Below, in pieces: positions 1 through 9,449 of a stretch of 64,000 nucleotides of DNA (its first letter is position 1; each line of letters opens with the position of its first letter). A program made the position numbers and the translations under genes. Source of the stretch: an uncultured Pseudohongiella sp. (GTDB taxonomy: Bacteria; Pseudomonadota; Gammaproteobacteria; Pseudomonadales; Pseudohongiellaceae); assembly GCA_902591495.1 (NCBI GenBank), contig CACJAW010000006.1, forward strand, positions 1 to 64,000, read 5' to 3'. The notes beneath the pieces are model-generated. The model saw nothing but the letters and a program-made list of their open reading frames with translations, made no database searches and had not been told where the DNA came from.

Positions 1-1
1 T

Positions 2-1228
2 TCCGTAATATTAGATGTTCTGCATCAGAAAGACCCTTCTATCGAGACCGCGATTTCGGTTGGTTACTGGTTCACGACTGCTCCCCAGATACACGACGAC
101 GTGATTTATATTGGGACCACCAGAAGTGAGAGTCACATTGCCGGTGGTTATGTATTAGCAATAGATGACCAAACCGGCGAAGTGCTGTGGAACTTCAATA
201 CTGTACCGCAAGATGAAAATGATCAGGGATGGGATATAGCTGGTCCAACTTGGGTGGGGGGTGAGAGAAATGGTGGCGGAATATGGGAAACTCCATCGAT
301 TGATCCAGAACTTGGGATGGTCTACTTTGCGGTAGGTAACCCGTTTGGCGACAGCACTAAAAGAGATGGAATGAACTTGTTTACCGATTCTTTAATCGCA
401 TTGACGCTAGATACAGGCCAGCTCGCTTGGTACTACCAGCAAGTCCATCACGATGTCTGGGATTATGACTCGGGCAATCAACCAGTACTGTTTGATATGG
501 AAGTCGACGGCGAGCCGGTAAAGGCACTGGCACAGGCAAGCAAGAACAGCTGGCTCTACATTCTAAATAGAGAGACAGGAGAGCCTGTCCATCCCATTAT
601 AGAAACACCTGTCTCTACACAAACCGACATTGAAGGAGAGGAACCATGGCCAACTCAACCCATTCCCCATAAGAAAAATGGGGAGCGAATGGAACCGGTT
701 TCTCCAGTATTCCCCACCGACATACCTGCACAGCACATGGAGCAGAACGAGTTAGTGGAGCAATTTACACCAATCGGTCCCAATCAGGTGTTCGCGCCAG
801 GTTTTGGGGGAGGTTCAAACTATGGGCCCCTTGCCTACGGCAAAGATACTGGTTATCTCTATGTTAACGCGATAGACCAGCCCTTCAATTCTGGCCGGGA
901 TCCAAAAGGCTATTTTTCGGCCTATGATCCCACCACTGGCGAGCTTATCTGGAGGCAGATTTTTGAGGGCTATGGTCAGGCCGGGCCAGTAGTTACTGCA
1001 GGAGGTCTTGTTTTTGTTGGAGCAGGAAGCAACACTGCGGGCTATTTTTATGCTTTCGACGCTGAAACCGGCGAAGAGTTATGGAAGTACAATACCGGCT
1101 CCGGCGTATTTGCATCGCCCGCTGTATTTTCAATTGATGGTGAAGAATTTGTTACGGTCGCCTCGGGAGGTGGATCAAGAGGGCGGCGAGGAGGCGATCT
1201 CATCTTGACTTTTGCTTTGCCCGATTAG
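2..1228 (+). CDS. PQQ-dependent dehydrogenase, C-terminal part (cut by left edge)
   Basis: The reading frame is open from base 2, so the protein starts outside the window and the first in-frame GTG (101) is not the real start. The visible part is a quinoprotein beta-propeller with repeated PQQ-type blades (AxDxxTGExLW near the start, YDPTTGELIW and FDAETGEELW near the end). The HHDVWDYD segment matches the active-site Asp region of periplasmic PQQ dehydrogenases, followed by the typical QASKNSWLYILNRETGEP stretch. Such enzymes oxidise alcohols or sugars in the periplasm and pass electrons to a cytochrome c or quinone. The substrate cannot be told from this fragment, and no cytochrome domain follows. 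The frame ends just before a hairpin shared with the convergent regulator gene. Confidence 0.88.
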   Translation, partial: SVILDVLHQKDPSIETAISVGYWFTTAPQIHDDVIYIGTTRSESHIAGGYVLAIDDQTGEVLWNFNTVPQDENDQGWDIAGPTWVGGERNGGGIWETPSIDPELGMVYFAVGNPFGDSTKRDGMNLFTDSLIALTLDTGQLAWYYQQVHHDVWDYDSGNQPVLFDMEVDGEPVKALAQASKNSWLYILNRETGEPVHPIIETPVSTQTDIEGEEPWPTQPIPHKKNGERMEPVSPVFPTDIPAQHMEQNELVEQFTPIGPNQVFAPGFGGGSNYGPLAYGKDTGYLYVNAIDQPFNSGRDPKGYFSAYDPTTGELIWRQIFEGYGQAGPVVTAGGLVFVGAGSNTAGYFYAFDAETGEELWKYNTGSGVFASPAVFSIDGEEFVTVASGGGSRGRRGGDLILTFALPD

Positions 1229-1251
1229 GATTAGTCTAGCTCACTTCTCAA

Positions 1252-1273
1252 GGGAGAGCTACTTAGCTCTCCC
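1252..1273. terminator. Perfect hairpin between convergent genes
   Basis: A 9-bp perfect stem (GGGAGAGCT / AGCTCTCCC) with a 4-base loop lies between the PQQ dehydrogenase and the convergent XRE gene. No T-run follows on either strand, so it may be a weak or Rho-assisted terminator, or a 3'-end stabiliser. Confidence 0.45.
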
Positions 1274-1302
1274 GTCATCCTACGAAATAATTTAAGAATA
1301 AA

Positions 1303-1515
1303 TCAAGGTAGTTGAAATAGATCTTCAACGGAGCAGCTAAGAGTTCTCGCAATTTTTAACGCAAGGAGGGTGGAAGGTATATAAACACCATTTTCAATAG
1401 CATTGATACTTTTTCTAGAGACTCCCGCCTTTTCAGACAGGTCTTGTTGGGTCAGCCCAGAAGATTTCCGAAGTGCCTCAAGATTGTTGAAAAGTTTCTT
1501 GTGGTTACGTCCCAA
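1303..1515 (-). CDS. Small XRE/Cro-CI family regulator
   Basis: A 70-residue protein that is almost entirely a helix-turn-helix domain. LRKSSGLTQQDLSEKAGVSRKSINAIENG is split here into helix 2 (TQQDLSEKAG) and recognition helix (SRKSINAIENG), and it ends with the SVEDLFQLP tail seen in YozG-like regulators. It starts 3 bases after the stop of the membrane-protein gene, so the two are one transcription unit. In families of this kind the regulator usually controls its own operon. The inverted repeat at 1943-1991 ahead of the operon is a candidate site (inference). Confidence 0.85.
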   Translation of the reverse strand: MGRNHKKLFNNLEALRKSSGLTQQDLSEKAGVSRKSINAIENGVYIPSTLLALKIARTLSCSVEDLFQLP

Positions 1516-1518
1516 TTG

Positions 1519-1929
1519 TTAACTCTCTTCATATTTTTCAACAGCGTTAGTTAGTTCCTCACTCGTATTTGGATAGAGATAACCGGCAACGATTTGTCCA
1601 ATTCCTATGGCACCAACAAGGAGCCCTATTCCTTCTATGGGTGCCACCGTAATGACAAATCCAAAAAGAAACAGCCCAATGCCAACAAACAGAGTTACCA
1701 CCCCGCTCCTTCTATAATCTATGGGTTCTTTTTTTCTCTCTTCAAAAATTCCTAGTAAATCCTCCAATTTTGAAGGGTCATCGATATTCTTGGCTATTTC
1801 CCGAATAGTTTCTCGCTTGCCCTTGCCTTCATAATATAGCCAAATGAACACCGATAGCGGAATAATGATTCCGGCTAAGACTCCCAGCACGGGTACCAGC
1901 ATGCCAGACTCAATGATAGATATCATCAT
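1519..1929 (-). CDS. Small membrane protein (DUF6249-like)
   Basis: 136 residues with one hydrophobic segment at the N-terminus (about 8-31), a charged cytoplasmic stretch containing IREIAKNIDD and ELLGIFEERKKE-like sequence, then two close hydrophobic segments (about 78-96 and 98-116). The layout fits small inner-membrane proteins with DUF6249, often paired with YozG-type XRE regulators. The function is unknown. It is the first gene of a two-gene operon with the XRE regulator, with a good purine-rich site just before the ATG (AGAAGGAGAAG region). Confidence 0.65.
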   Translation of the reverse strand: MMISIIESGMLVPVLGVLAGIIIPLSVFIWLYYEGKGKRETIREIAKNIDDPSKLEDLLGIFEERKKEPIDYRRSGVVTLFVGIGLFLFGFVITVAPIEGIGLLVGAIGIGQIVAGYLYPNTSEELTNAVEKYEES

Positions 1930-1942
1930 CTTCTCCTTCTAA

Positions 1943-1991
1943 AATGTAACGCAAACTTACCACTTGTTTATAGAGAAGTAAAGGTTACATT
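1943..1991. promoter_or_regulatory. Possible operator upstream of membrane protein/XRE operon
   Basis: AATGTAAC at 1943-1950 and its exact inverse GTTACATT at 1984-1991 flank a 33-base spacer directly upstream of the two-gene operon. The location suits autoregulation by the XRE protein. The 8-bp length is short enough that chance cannot be ruled out. Confidence 0.25.
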
Positions 1992-2072
1992 ATTTGCAAA
2001 ATCATGCCCAGGCAAGGGTGGTTAAATTTTATGATTTTTCAAAAGTTGGATACGAAGATTAAAAGCAGGTAG

Positions 2073-3032
2073 TTATGGAGCTGAACTTATAACCACCCTA
2101 AAACCGATTGTCTTGCTGCGAACACCCGGATCTACTGCTCCTCGCACGGCTGCTCGGACGTTGTTGATGCCGTCCGCAAAAGATCCGCCACGCATGACCC
2201 AGAGTGCGTCTTCAGATAAGTTATCAAGATCATCCACAGGATCATACGGGTAATCTTGCAGAGGACTTCGAGTGAATTCCCACACATTACCAGCCATGTC
2301 CGAGAGACCATAAGCACATTCATCACAAGGCTTTGATCCAACAGAGTAGACTTCGGTAGCGTTAAAATTGGCGAAATCAGAGGTAGGTTGAGAACCCCAC
2401 GGAAAGATTCTTCCGTCCGTGCTGCGTGCAGCTTTTTCCCACTCTGCCTCTGACGGAAGGGTCACCCGACCTCCTCCCTCAAGTATGGCCTTGAGTCTTT
2501 CGGGTGTGCGAGGAGAAGATCTTAGTTTTGAGTCGAGCCAGCTTGCGTATCCAACAGCATCAGACCAAGTGACATTATATGCGGCAAGATCAGGCGAACC
2601 CACTAAATTAATCTGTCGTATGTCTAGATCTACCTCATCCGCATAGACACCAAACTGCGCTATCGTAGTTTCGTACCGACTGATGAAGAAAGATGGTAGA
2701 TAAACTTCTCCTTGTCTTTGGCGACTCGACCAGCGCTCATTTTCGTAAGCTAATCGGTCCAACAGCGGATTACTCCCCATTAGGAACTCACCGGCCTCCA
2801 CTTCTACAAACCCCAAAAGAGGCAGGTTCGGTAGACGTAACTCGCTTGGCAAAGAAACACTATAATTTTCTAATTTGGATTGCTCACTCAGATCTGTTAA
2901 CGCTCTATCGTTGCCTTGGATTGACATCCATATAGCAACGAATACGATGATCGCGCTCATCACAAAAAAGCCAACTGTGCGACCTGGTACTTTATTTTCA
3001 TGTTGAGAAGATTTCAAATCTTCTTCACTCAT
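2073..3032 (-). CDS. Membrane-anchored FGE/SUMF1-like protein
   Basis: 319 residues: a short cytoplasmic N-terminus, one transmembrane segment (about 19-38), then a formylglycine-generating-enzyme-like domain (about 78-316). Family marks are VEAGEFLMGS at the start of the domain, LPSEAEWEKAAR, FPWG, GLSDMAGNVWEFTRS and MRGGSF...RAAVRG...GFRVV at the end. True FGEs need a pair of copper-binding Cys; here the only Cys pair (CDEC) lies in the middle, so sulfatase activation is unproven and no sulfatase is nearby. Many bacterial members are scaffold or enhancer proteins. Its ATG overlaps the stop of the upstream NQR2/RnfD-like gene by one base (TAATG), so the two are translationally coupled and probably work together in the envelope. 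Confidence 0.8.
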   Translation of the reverse strand: MSEEDLKSSQHENKVPGRTVGFFVMSAIIVFVAIWMSIQGNDRALTDLSEQSKLENYSVSLPSELRLPNLPLLGFVEVEAGEFLMGSNPLLDRLAYENERWSSRQRQGEVYLPSFFISRYETTIAQFGVYADEVDLDIRQINLVGSPDLAAYNVTWSDAVGYASWLDSKLRSSPRTPERLKAILEGGGRVTLPSEAEWEKAARSTDGRIFPWGSQPTSDFANFNATEVYSVGSKPCDECAYGLSDMAGNVWEFTRSPLQDYPYDPVDDLDNLSEDALWVMRGGSFADGINNVRAAVRGAVDPGVRSKTIGFRVVISSAP

Positions 3033-4735
3033 TAAATATTTCGTTGTGACTCACAAGCAAAATCCCAACTATGACTACAAGCTCTCTTATAAAGATCCTC
3101 GAGCGGTTCATCCATTAAGTTCCGACCACCTTCGCGCAAAAGCAATCTTAAGTCGAGTTCATGAGGGTCTTCACTGAGGACTAAGTCAGAATGCAGCAGA
3201 TTAAGGCAGGCAGCTTTGAATTTTAGTTCGCATGCTCGCTGAAAATATGTGCGTGCACGAACACTGTCTAGCCCAACAGCATTCCCACTTCTGTATTTGA
3301 TACCAAGTTCATTGCAAGCCCAAGCTGCGTTATCTGCGCAATATGTATTTTCTAATTGCAGGAGACGATCACAGCCGTTAGTCAGACCTTCTGCACAAGC
3401 CTGTTGCCAGAAGGGCAGGCTGTCTCCAGTGTGCTGACCATCCGTTTTACCTAGCACGGACATCGATCCGAAGATTACGACCCACGCGATCATATGAGCG
3501 AGATTCGCACGGCCGCTCATCCAATTTTGTTTCCACACATTCAACACGTTCTCGGACTGTACGGATCGGACTATTTTATCAATAGCTATCACGCTGAGAT
3601 TTAAAATGGGTACACACAATAGTTTGTCATAAAAGGTCGGAGCTCCCAGTGCACCAAGTAGGGTATAGAGTACAAATACTCCGCAACCGTAAAACACTCC
3701 AAAAATCAACTTACCCAATGCCGTGCGCGGGGATGTAGAAGGATCGGTAACGAGCAAATGAAGACCCAGAAAAACCGCGGCTGGAATTTCAGAATCAAGA
3801 AAATAAGGTACGCCAGCAAAAGAACTGTAAAGAGTACTTAGCACAAACAAAGAGATAGCAGCCATCCCAGCGACAAGGGTAATCGAGAAGAAATACATTA
3901 CCACCAAGCCAATTAGAAACAGGAAGGTATATATGTTCGGTGCCAGCGTTAGAGTTGAAGCAATTTCTTGCCCCCAGGTTAAATGAGTGGTGTTCGTTAG
4001 AATCAGCACTAGAGAAAATAATCCAAGTGCGAACGCGGAAGGATTAAAAATGTGCATACTGCGGCCCTCCCTGTTCCACCGTATGTACTCCTTACCCATG
4101 AAACCCAATGCAATCATCAAAAACTGCATATAGAACCAATCATCTCGGAACCAGAGGAAGAGATTTACGCTGAAAATGATCGGTATTGGCCCAAAACCTA
4201 AAATATATTTTTGATGTCGTGACCAAGATAGAAGTATGCCGAAGGCATAAGCAAATATAATTTGTCCCAACATTAAAAGGGCATGATCATAGACAGGCCT
4301 TAAGCCTGATCCGGGAATCAACTCCCAATGGTAACCCCAATAGGCGTAGACACTGAACTGAACACAGGCTTGAATGTAATGCTGGGGCCTCAAAGCAATA
4401 TCAAACGAATAGGTGTCTCTCTCTGCTTGACCTCTGGAAAGTAAAAAGGCCAACCAAAGTCCAAGAAAAACTGCCGCAGCGACAAAAGACCAGATTAGGG
4501 TATCGTTGGTTTGAATCCTGGGCATGAGCGCTAAAGCAGCTAACCCAACTATCAGAAATGCCGGAAGCCGCGAATCCCTCCCAAGAAAGTTAGGACTTAT
4601 CGCAAATGAGCCAGAGCTTAGATTACTTTTGAACGTGTCGTGATTTTTACTTTTTCGCCTAGTTTTGGAGGCCATACCTGAACCATTTCTACTACTTCTG
4701 AGGGATTGAACAGCATAAACCACCGGCGGATTCAT
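3032..4735 (-). CDS. NQR2/RnfD-family membrane protein with Cys-rich Sel1 tail
   Basis: 567 residues. The central part has about ten hydrophobic segments and sequence marks of the NQR2/RnfD/RnfE family, such as HIFNPSAFALG and LVTDPSTSPRTALGKLIFG, closest in style to the UnbU-like branch. The SGAT-type flavinylation motif of NqrB/RnfD is not visible. The last ~130 residues are soluble Sel1-type repeats with four C-x7-C pairs (e.g. CAEGLTNGC, CADNAAWAC, CELKFKAAC, CSHSWDFAC), as in disulfide-bridged Hcp-type repeat proteins, which suggests a periplasmic tail. Neither the ATG at 4735 nor the in-frame ATG at 4675 has a clear ribosome site, so the first 20 residues are uncertain. The function is unknown; the gene is coupled to the FGE-like gene downstream. 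Confidence 0.65.
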   Translation of the reverse strand: MNPPVVYAVQSLRSSRNGSGMASKTRRKSKNHDTFKSNLSSGSFAISPNFLGRDSRLPAFLIVGLAALALMPRIQTNDTLIWSFVAAAVFLGLWLAFLLSRGQAERDTYSFDIALRPQHYIQACVQFSVYAYWGYHWELIPGSGLRPVYDHALLMLGQIIFAYAFGILLSWSRHQKYILGFGPIPIIFSVNLFLWFRDDWFYMQFLMIALGFMGKEYIRWNREGRSMHIFNPSAFALGLFSLVLILTNTTHLTWGQEIASTLTLAPNIYTFLFLIGLVVMYFFSITLVAGMAAISLFVLSTLYSSFAGVPYFLDSEIPAAVFLGLHLLVTDPSTSPRTALGKLIFGVFYGCGVFVLYTLLGALGAPTFYDKLLCVPILNLSVIAIDKIVRSVQSENVLNVWKQNWMSGRANLAHMIAWVVIFGSMSVLGKTDGQHTGDSLPFWQQACAEGLTNGCDRLLQLENTYCADNAAWACNELGIKYRSGNAVGLDSVRARTYFQRACELKFKAACLNLLHSDLVLSEDPHELDLRLLLREGGRNLMDEPLEDLYKRACSHSWDFACESQRNI

Positions 4736-4904
4736 TTCAATTTAGTATCTCAGACGAAGTGCGCAATCCCCCCTAAACATGGGGCTTTATCGTGAAATTG
4801 AAACAATTGGTGACTAATTTTCGCTTGAAAAGTTCTATGTTTCTGCGTAATTTGGGACACTGACAATTTTTTAGACCACATTCGAACGAGATCTGGAGGT
4901 TCCG

Positions 4905-5915
4905 ATGGTAAAAAGAGCCCTAACTAAAGTTTCTTTGACCTTAACAAGCATGTTGCTAGCAACCATGACATTAGGTCAAACAGACGACTATCCTAAAACT
5001 GAGTTTGGTCATCCTGACCTTCAAGGTACATATACTTTTAGGACTATTACCCCCCTTAATAGGCCAAGAGAACTGGAGCATCTGGAAACTCTCACCCCAG
5101 AGCAAGCTGCTGAATGGGAACAATTTGAACTCAGACGCCAAAACAGAGACCTAATTATTGATTCGGTCGGGGGTGCTGGCTACCCACCTGGTGTAATTTC
5201 CTACAACAATTTCTGGTACGAGCGAGGGGAGAACACCGTAGCGGATCGCAGAACTAGTTTAATTTACGAGCCCTCCAACGGGAGAATGCCTCAAGTGAAC
5301 GCTGCAGGCCGGGAGCGCCGTGCGGCGTATGGCCAAATGGTATTCGAAAGTGCAGGCCCTGAAGGGCGCACGACGGTGGACCGATGCCTTGTTGGATTCG
5401 TAGCAGGTCCACCGATGATCCCTGGCTCTTACAATAACAATATGCAAATCGTACAAACTAAAGATCAAGTTATGATTTTAAATGAGATGGTGCACTCGGC
5501 TAGAATCATCCGATTAGATAGTGAGCACAATACCAAACAACTCAAGTGGGAAGGAGACTCTGTCGGATATTGGGAAGGCGATACGCTTGTTATCCATACT
5601 GAGAATTGGTATCACGACTACAATTTGCGGGGGATGTCCAAACAAGCTGCAGTGGAAGAGCGAATAAAGCGCATTGATGACAATACTTTGGAGTATGACT
5701 TTACAGTCAGCGATCCTCTTTCTTGGGACGAACCTTGGTCGGCCAAGTTCCCGCTTCGAGAATCAGCCGATCCTATTTACGAATACGCTTGCCATGAGGG
5801 CAACCACGGCCTAGTGGGCATCCTAGCCGGTTGGAGATATCAAGAGTCTTTAGGTAACAATGGAGATGGAACCCCAAAGTCAGCGACAGGCGTGGTTGAG
5901 ACTGAAGAAAACTAA
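4905..5915 (+). CDS. Secreted protein of unknown function
   Basis: 336 residues with a signal peptide (about 1-25, cleavage near LGQTDD). The mature part opens with HPDLQGTYTF and ends with the YEYACHEGNHGLVGILAG segment. Both are typical of a family of periplasmic proteins common in environmental proteobacteria and acidobacteria, often beside PQQ dehydrogenases or TonB receptors. No catalytic function is known to me. WEGDTLVIHTENW and DRCLVGFVAGPPMIP are other conserved-looking stretches. It has a clear ribosome site (TCTGGAGG) ahead of the ATG and a strong terminator behind, so it is monocistronic. Confidence 0.75.
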   Translation: MVKRALTKVSLTLTSMLLATMTLGQTDDYPKTEFGHPDLQGTYTFRTITPLNRPRELEHLETLTPEQAAEWEQFELRRQNRDLIIDSVGGAGYPPGVISYNNFWYERGENTVADRRTSLIYEPSNGRMPQVNAAGRERRAAYGQMVFESAGPEGRTTVDRCLVGFVAGPPMIPGSYNNNMQIVQTKDQVMILNEMVHSARIIRLDSEHNTKQLKWEGDSVGYWEGDTLVIHTENWYHDYNLRGMSKQAAVEERIKRIDDNTLEYDFTVSDPLSWDEPWSAKFPLRESADPIYEYACHEGNHGLVGILAGWRYQESLGNNGDGTPKSATGVVETEEN

Positions 5916-5940
5916 ATCGTAGTCGCTATTAGAACAAAGA

Positions 5941-5973
5941 GGCCAGCATGAGAAATCTGCTGGCCTTTTTTTT
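5941..5973 (+). terminator. Rho-independent terminator
   Basis: GGCCAGCA (5941-5948) pairs with TGCTGGCC (5958-5965) and is followed by eight T. It closes the secreted-protein gene ending at 5915. Confidence 0.92.
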
Positions 5974-6009
5974 AACGCATCATTCTGGCTCAGAGAATTT
6001 TGATTATAT

Positions 6010-6444
6010 ATGTTGAATTATAAATCTATATCACTGCTTCTATTGGTTGCTATTTTCTTAAGGCCAAGCGCCGGTGAAGTGAATTCCATATATATATCTT
6101 CAAAGCTAGATCCCAACGCCATAATTATTACTCAAGTGGATATCGTGTTTGTTTATGACCAAGATATTCTAGAGAAATTTCCATCAACAAAAACTGCTTG
6201 GTATTCTAATCAGAGACGTTTTATTTCTGAGGCTGGTGACAAGATTGACTTGGTCAGTGTCTTCATCCCTCAAGGTTTTGATTCTCAGTCGGTAAGCTTA
6301 CCTCAGAGAAGCAACAATGCCCTCAAGACGTTTGTTTTTGGACAACACGACGATTCGGAAGTACCTCCGATAGAAATTTCTTCTTTTGAGAAAGTGCTTA
6401 TAGAAATCGACGAATTTGGAATACTCGTCTCGCGCCAAAATTAA
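6010..6444 (+). CDS. Hypothetical secreted protein
   Basis: 144 residues. The first ~22 are a hydrophobic signal-peptide-like segment (SISLLLLVAIFLRPSAG). The rest alternates short beta-like stretches (IIITQVDIVFVYDQ, KIDLVSVFIPQGF, KVLIEIDEFGILVS), suggesting an all-beta periplasmic domain. There is no lipobox Cys, and I do not recognise the family. It follows a terminator, has no strong ribosome site, and converges on icd 57 bases away. Coding is supported by length and a plausible secreted layout only. Confidence 0.55.
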   Translation: MLNYKSISLLLLVAIFLRPSAGEVNSIYISSKLDPNAIIITQVDIVFVYDQDILEKFPSTKTAWYSNQRRFISEAGDKIDLVSVFIPQGFDSQSVSLPQRSNNALKTFVFGQHDDSEVPPIEISSFEKVLIEIDEFGILVSRQN

Positions 6445-6501
6445 TTTTTTTACGCGAAGAAGCGGAAGTAAGTATTACTCAAAAATTCACTAGATTAAAT
6501 T

Positions 6502-8736
6502 CTAACTACACAGGTTTGAGAGAATCTCATTAAAAGTAGGGCTAGGCCTCATTGCGTTAGAAGCCAAAACTGGATCAGGCTTGTAATACCCGCCAACGTC
6601 GACAGTGACTCCCTGCGCCGAATTTAGTTCCTCAATAATTTTCCCCTCCGCCTGTCGTAACGCGACAGCTACCCCTTCGAATCTTGTTTTTAAATCCTCG
6701 TCCGTATTTTGCTCTGCAAGAGCTTCTGCCCAGAACAAAGCGAGGTAGAAATGAGAACCACGATTATCTAACTCGTTTACCTTCCTAGACGGAGATTTAT
6801 TCTTACTTAAAAATTCTCCAGTAGCCTTGTCGAGAGTTTCTGCTAAAACCGCTGCCCTCGGCATATCAGCGCGATTAGCCAAATGTTCCAAGGAAGCGGC
6901 TAATGCTAGGAATTCTCCCAAAGAATCCCAACGCAGATGATTTTCCTTCTCAAACTGCTGAACGTGTTTAGGGGCTGAGCCTCCAGCACCTGTTTCAAAA
7001 AGACCACCACCATTCATTAGAGGCACAATCGAAAGCATTTTTGCACTGGTTCCCAATTCAAGAATTGGGAAAAGATCGGTTAGGTAGTCTCTCAACACAT
7101 TCCCTGTAGCTGAGATGGTATCTTTACCATCCTTAATTCTTTCTAGAGAAAATCTTGTCGCCTCGGCAGGTGATTTAACATGAATATCTAATCCTTCAGT
7201 ATCAAAACCTTGAAGGTACTTATTAAGCTTACTAATTAACTCAGAGTCGTGGGCACGATCAGCATTCAGCCAGAAAACAACTGGTGTTTTAGAAATTCGT
7301 GATCTGTTAACCGCGAGTTTTATCCAGTCTTGGATTGGTTCATCCTTTACCTGGCACATTCTCCAAATATCTCCCGCTTTGACAGAATGTTTTAACAGAG
7401 CCGCTCCCTCTGTATTAATAACGCTGATTGTCCCGCCTGTTGTAACCTCGAAAGTTTTATCATGAGAGCCATACTCCTCAGCTTTCTGCGCCATCAAACC
7501 AACATTCGGCACACTGCCCATCGTTACTGGATCGAATGCCCCATTAGCTTTACAGAAATCAATTACCTCCTGATAAACCCCGGCATAACAACGGTCTGGG
7601 ATCACAGCTTTCATGTCGCGTAAATTGCCGTCAGGTCCCCACATTTGGCCAGAGGCCCTCAGCGCCGCAGGCATTGACGCGTCAATTATCACATCGCTGG
7701 GAACATGCAGGTTAGTTATCCCTCTGTCGGAGTCGACCATCGCCATCTCCGGACGATTTTCGTAACAGCGGAGCAGATCCGCCTCGATAGCCTCTCTCTC
7801 TGAATCTGGCAAATTTTCTATCTTGGAATAAACATCTCCGAGGCCATTGTTAGGATCAACACCAAGCTCCATGAATTGCTGCTCGTATTTTGAAAATACG
7901 TCTTTAAAAAACACTTTTACTGCGTGCCCAAAAATTATTGGGTCAGATACTTTCATCATTGTCGCTTTCAAATGCAGAGAGAACAGAATATTTCTTTCGC
8001 TTGAATCTTCAATTTCTTGCTCAAGGAAGCTCTGTAAACTATCTTTGCTCATAAAAGCAGCATCAATAATTTCGCCTTCTTCTAAAGCGATGCCTTTTTT
8101 TAATACTGTTTCATTTCCATTGAGATCGATATGGACAATCCTTGCAATGGTTTTATGAGAAATTGTTGTTGACTGTTCACTTTCATAAAAGTCGCCGGAC
8201 TGCATACTAGAGACATGCGATTTGCTGTCAGTTGACCATATCCCCATAGAATGTGGATTTGCTCTTGCATACTCTTTAACTGATGCTGGTGCTCTGCGGT
8301 CAGAGTTCCCCTCTCGCAAGACAGGATTCACGGCACTGCCCTTGACTCGGTCGTAACGCCCTTTTATTTCCCGCTCTTCATCATTATTTGGCTCTTCCGG
8401 ATAATCCGGCAAGGAGTAACCCTTATCCTGAAGTTCTTTAATTGCGGCTTTCATTTGTGGGATTGAAGCCGAAATATTTGGCAACTTTATAATGTTCGCC
8501 ATCTCATCTTGTGTCAGCTCTCCTAACTCAGCCAAAGCATCAGACTGTTTCTGAGAATCACTAAGAAACTCAGGAAAATTAGCTATTATACGACCAGATA
8601 AAGAAATGTCCCTTGTCTCGACCTCTATGCCCGATCCTGCCGTAAACGATTTGATTATTGGAAGAAGCGAATAAGTAGCGAGCGCCGGTGCTTCGTCAGT
8701 ATCGGTATAGATTATCTTAGCTTTCTTATCAGACAT
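6502..8736 (-). CDS. icd: Isocitrate dehydrogenase, NADP-dependent, monomeric type
   Basis: 744 residues, the usual size of the monomeric IDH family, which is unrelated in length to the common dimeric enzyme. The N-terminus [20 protein letters not shown] is diagnostic, and the protein is colinear with the family to the end (e.g. [55 protein letters not shown]). It catalyses oxidative decarboxylation of isocitrate to 2-oxoglutarate with NADP+ in the TCA cycle. It stands alone, divergent from the GNAT gene, with a plausible sigma-70 promoter at 8834-8861. Whether the genome also has a dimeric IDH cannot be seen here. Confidence 0.97.
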   Translation of the reverse strand: MSDKKAKIIYTDTDEAPALATYSLLPIIKSFTAGSGIEVETRDISLSGRIIANFPEFLSDSQKQSDALAELGELTQDEMANIIKLPNISASIPQMKAAIKELQDKGYSLPDYPEEPNNDEEREIKGRYDRVKGSAVNPVLREGNSDRRAPASVKEYARANPHSMGIWSTDSKSHVSSMQSGDFYESEQSTTISHKTIARIVHIDLNGNETVLKKGIALEEGEIIDAAFMSKDSLQSFLEQEIEDSSERNILFSLHLKATMMKVSDPIIFGHAVKVFFKDVFSKYEQQFMELGVDPNNGLGDVYSKIENLPDSEREAIEADLLRCYENRPEMAMVDSDRGITNLHVPSDVIIDASMPAALRASGQMWGPDGNLRDMKAVIPDRCYAGVYQEVIDFCKANGAFDPVTMGSVPNVGLMAQKAEEYGSHDKTFEVTTGGTISVINTEGAALLKHSVKAGDIWRMCQVKDEPIQDWIKLAVNRSRISKTPVVFWLNADRAHDSELISKLNKYLQGFDTEGLDIHVKSPAEATRFSLERIKDGKDTISATGNVLRDYLTDLFPILELGTSAKMLSIVPLMNGGGLFETGAGGSAPKHVQQFEKENHLRWDSLGEFLALAASLEHLANRADMPRAAVLAETLDKATGEFLSKNKSPSRKVNELDNRGSHFYLALFWAEALAEQNTDEDLKTRFEGVAVALRQAEGKIIEELNSAQGVTVDVGGYYKPDPVLASNAMRPSPTFNEILSNLCS

Positions 8737-8833
8737 TTTTATTCCTTTGAGGATACCAGATTTCTAGCCCTGCTTAGAGCTCAAATTCGGTCTTAATTAC
8801 ATCGAATGCTTTTAGAGTAAAAAAAAGGCGAGT

Positions 8834-8861
8834 ATTATAGCAGCGAGATACTTAACGTAAA
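8834..8861 (-). promoter_or_regulatory. Probable sigma-70 promoter of icd
   Basis: Reading the minus strand, TATAAT (8839-8834) is a perfect -10 box, 16 bases downstream of a weak -35 (TTTACG, 8861-8856). It lies about 98 bases upstream of the icd ATG. Confidence 0.4.
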
Positions 8862-8924
8862 GTAGTGGGTCTAGTTTAACTCTTAAATTCACCATTCTAT
8901 CCAGCTTTGAGTGGCAAGTAGGCA

Positions 8925-9431
8925 ATGAAAATTCAGACAAAAATAGAGGGTTTTATAATACGTGATGCAGATAAGAAAGACTGTGGGCTGATTTTATCTT
9001 TTATCAAAGAACTAGCTGACTATGAAAAGCTACTCCACGAGGTTGAAGCCACTGAGGAAACTCTTGCTCACAGTTTGTTTTCGGCTGAGCCTTGTGCGAA
9101 AGCGATTATTGGCGAATTCGAGGGTCAGCCTGTTGGCTATGCATTGTTCTTCACTAATTTTTCCACTTTTACAGGACGCCCCGGGATTTATTTAGAAGAT
9201 CTATACGTAAGCCCCAACATGCGCGGTAAAGGATTCGGAAAAAACTTGCTCGCTTACCTTGCAAAACTCGCCCATGAGAAAAACTACACGAGAGTTGAAT
9301 GGTCAGTTCTTGATTGGAACGAACCCTCTATTCAGTTTTATCGCTCAATAGGTGCAATTCCCATGGATGGATGGACAGTTCAGAGGTTACATGGACAGGC
9401 ACTAAAAAATTTTGCGAAGGAATTCGAATAG
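8925..9431 (+). CDS. GNAT-family N-acetyltransferase (diamine acetyltransferase-like)
   Basis: 168 residues covering one GNAT fold. LYVSPNMRGKGFGKNLLAYLAKLA holds the acetyl-CoA pyrophosphate loop (R-G-K-G-F-G-K). EWSVLDWNEPSIQFYRSIGA is the C-terminal motif typical of the spermidine/spermine or thialysine acetyltransferase subgroup, as is the opening DADKKDCGLILSFIKELADYEK-type helix. The substrate is likely a small amine, but this is not certain. It is followed 18 bases later by the class IV aminotransferase, so the two are probably co-transcribed. Confidence 0.88.
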   Translation: MKIQTKIEGFIIRDADKKDCGLILSFIKELADYEKLLHEVEATEETLAHSLFSAEPCAKAIIGEFEGQPVGYALFFTNFSTFTGRPGIYLEDLYVSPNMRGKGFGKNLLAYLAKLAHEKNYTRVEWSVLDWNEPSIQFYRSIGAIPMDGWTVQRLHGQALKNFAKEFE

Positions 9432-9449
9432 ATAAGGAGCGGAACTTTT

